Assembly (NCBI GenBank): GCA_037576195.1
Contig: CM075103.1
Location: 33,130,723-33,194,722 of the forward strand
Direction: 5' to 3'
DNA length: 64,000 bases
Origin: Phytoseiulus persimilis
Taxonomy: Eukaryota > Arthropoda > Arachnida > Mesostigmata > Phytoseiidae
Shown: in pieces, positions 62,594 through 64,000 of the stretch
Position numbering within the stretch: position 1 is the first letter of the stretch
Layout of the letters: every line of letters starts with the position of its first letter
The notes under the pieces: generated by a model
Seen by the model: the letters and a program-made list of their open reading frames with translations, nothing else
The model's database searches: none
What the model was told of the DNA's origin: nothing
Position numbers and translations under genes: made by a program

Positions 62594-63131
62594 TCATATG
62601 GGCGGAGACGGCGCGTTCTGGTCAACGCATGGTACGGGACCGATGAGAACGGTTCGCATTTCCGGACTCGCTGATCGTCTTATCTTATTTCCTGTTCCAT
62701 GGAGCTCCGTGTGGAGCTCCGTGATATAGCTCCCAGGGGTCCAAATGCAGATCTGTGCTCGCCACAAGGCATGACAGCGCCTTCGTATTTTCGGTTGCGT
62801 TACAGCCGTCAATCCTCCTCTCGATCGCCCTACAGACCACCAGCCAAACGTCGCGGAGTATCGCGGGCGCCCACATGAATACCCCCGAGTTTTGTGATGA
62901 TTTCCAGGTCGAGCCATACTTGACCGTTTACGAGTTCTGACTTCCGCGGTCAAAATCCGCCTCCCGGAGCGCCAGGCGCAAAGCCTCAACAACAGACTGA
63001 AGCGTGTAGTGTCCCGCGCTCAGGTGGCCCGATTTCGGAGGAATCTTTCGCGTTGGCACGAGTCCCCTGAAGACCGCATACATATGTGAAAACCAGGAAT
63101 TCAGGTTTGATACTTTCCCATCGGGTATCAC
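62594..63131 (-). pseudogene. Degraded non-LTR reverse transcriptase fragment (palm region)
   Basis: Three overlapping minus-strand frames together resemble the start of a non-LTR reverse transcriptase palm. HYTLQSVVEALRLALREA resembles the helix after the F/GFR-x-G-x-ST motif, ILTAEVRTRKRSS the catalytic strand region, and APAILRDVWLVVCRAIERRI the helix after the active site. Frame changes and stops show it is inactive. It may belong to the same family as the fragment near 51 kb, but the two do not overlap in the protein, so this cannot be shown here. Confidence 0.4.
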
Positions 63132-63199
63132 AATTTTTTCTTCCCTATCGCCCTGGGAAACCGCGCTTCCAAGTCGAAATTCATCAGAGTTTCTGTCTT

Positions 63200-64000
63200 A
63201 CGAACGACATCGGACGCCGTCCATTTTTCCTGTCTATTATTTGGCTCTTGGACTCGAGATAAACCGTCTCTGTCCGATTCTTCGAGACCTTGGATTGGTC
63301 CTGTCATTGATTTCGGTATGTGATTGTGTGGAGCTGTTGGCGATGAACGAGCGAGACTCACCATATCCGCTGCGAATGCGAACGGCGATGCCGAGAGGCG
63401 TCATCTTCAAGTTCTAGGATGAGTCCGGAATTTCCTCGGAAATCGATTCACGCTCTCCCTCCTCTCAGCCTAGAGTTCTCCTCAGCGAGGAGAGCGGCAG
63501 GCCTGAAATAAGGTCGATTGGTTGAACGGTTTGACCCGACAACTCGAGAGAGGAGCAGCGTAGCATGTGACCGTGCTCGACCTGTCGGCTCGTAAAACAA
63601 CAAGCCACATGGACAAGTCGCAGAATGAGATTCGGAGCTCGGAGACGCCATGCTTCAAGGGCACCCTGTGGATTCGCACGGCACAACTACTCACTGTGGA
63701 GATGAATTCGGGAACAAGCATGGAGTCGGAAGTACATGAACGCAGGTCGCTCAGTGGCTAGAGAATGTTTTTGTAAGTCGTAAAATCTATGCGCACGACA
63801 TAAATGTACTCTATGAGGCGTGGGGACAATAAAGTCATTCATGTCAGCGTGCTCGAGAATCTTCAGAGGAATAAGGAGGGTAATACTTCGGGCAACCAGG
63901 GAAGCGGGGAAGCTTTTACCAATCAGGTAGGATGAGATTCGAAGCCAATATTTTACAATGTTCATCTCATAGTCTCCTCCGCTCGCAACGCACCGGCGAA
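63200..64000. other. Right edge; no gene supported
   Basis: A minus-strand frame of 78 codons ending at 63128 may extend the reverse transcriptase remnant. The rest holds only short frames with no recognisable features. Confidence 0.35.

Noticed and set aside
1..64000. tRNA, rRNA or CRISPR-like arrays
   Set aside because: I looked for T-arm-like GTTCGA(A/T)TC sequences in a cloverleaf context and for regularly spaced repeats. Matches such as those near 15136, 35350 and 55441 have no supporting stems, and no spaced direct-repeat array exists.

Overview
The window is eukaryotic, most likely arthropod and plausibly a mite or other chelicerate. Coding sequence is split by short GT-AG introns, the base composition is near 50% G+C, the non-coding DNA is full of poly-G/C runs and microsatellites, and the protein families are animal extracellular ones (fibronectin type III, CUB, LDL-receptor class A). 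The DNA transposon encodes a BED/CGBP1-like hAT transposase. The species assignment is an inference. Nothing prokaryotic (operons, Shine-Dalgarno sites, CRISPR) is present.

Layout. (1) 1-1183 is flanking DNA with no supported gene. (2) 1184-3648 is an almost complete hAT transposon: 21-bp perfect terminal inverted repeats, an 8-bp target duplication GTTATGTG on each side, and a transposase with one frame break in a G run. (3) 4585-12585, minus strand, is a many-exon gene for a type I membrane protein with a signal peptide, about 14-15 fibronectin type III modules, one transmembrane helix and a short basic tail. Its first half contains a tandem duplication of a multi-exon block with conserved exon lengths and phases. 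The second copy carries a palindromic insertion of about 76 bp. (4) 12586-42206 is about 29.6 kb with no gene I can support. It separates two divergently transcribed receptor genes and may hold their promoters and 5' exons. (5) 42207-48832, plus strand, is a three-coding-exon gene for a type I membrane protein: signal peptide, LDLa, about five CUB modules, a second LDLa, a transmembrane helix and a tail. Its large third exon has three single-base frame breaks. Its stop codon is a TGA followed by a further 118 open, protein-like codons that include a PPxY motif. (6) 49190-64000 contains scattered minus-strand exon candidates between 52.1 and 60 kb, possibly a second fibronectin-like secreted or membrane gene, and two degraded non-LTR retrotransposon fragments near 51 kb and 63 kb.

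The two well-supported genes both encode modular cell-surface proteins with small cytoplasmic tails and no enzymatic domain. Nothing in the sequence shows directly that they work together. The most interesting observations are the possible regulated stop-codon readthrough in the CUB/LDLa receptor, the duplicated exon block with its palindromic insertion in the fibronectin gene, and the recent-looking hAT insertion. Several frame breaks fall in G runs, so base-calling error must be excluded before any of them is read as biology.
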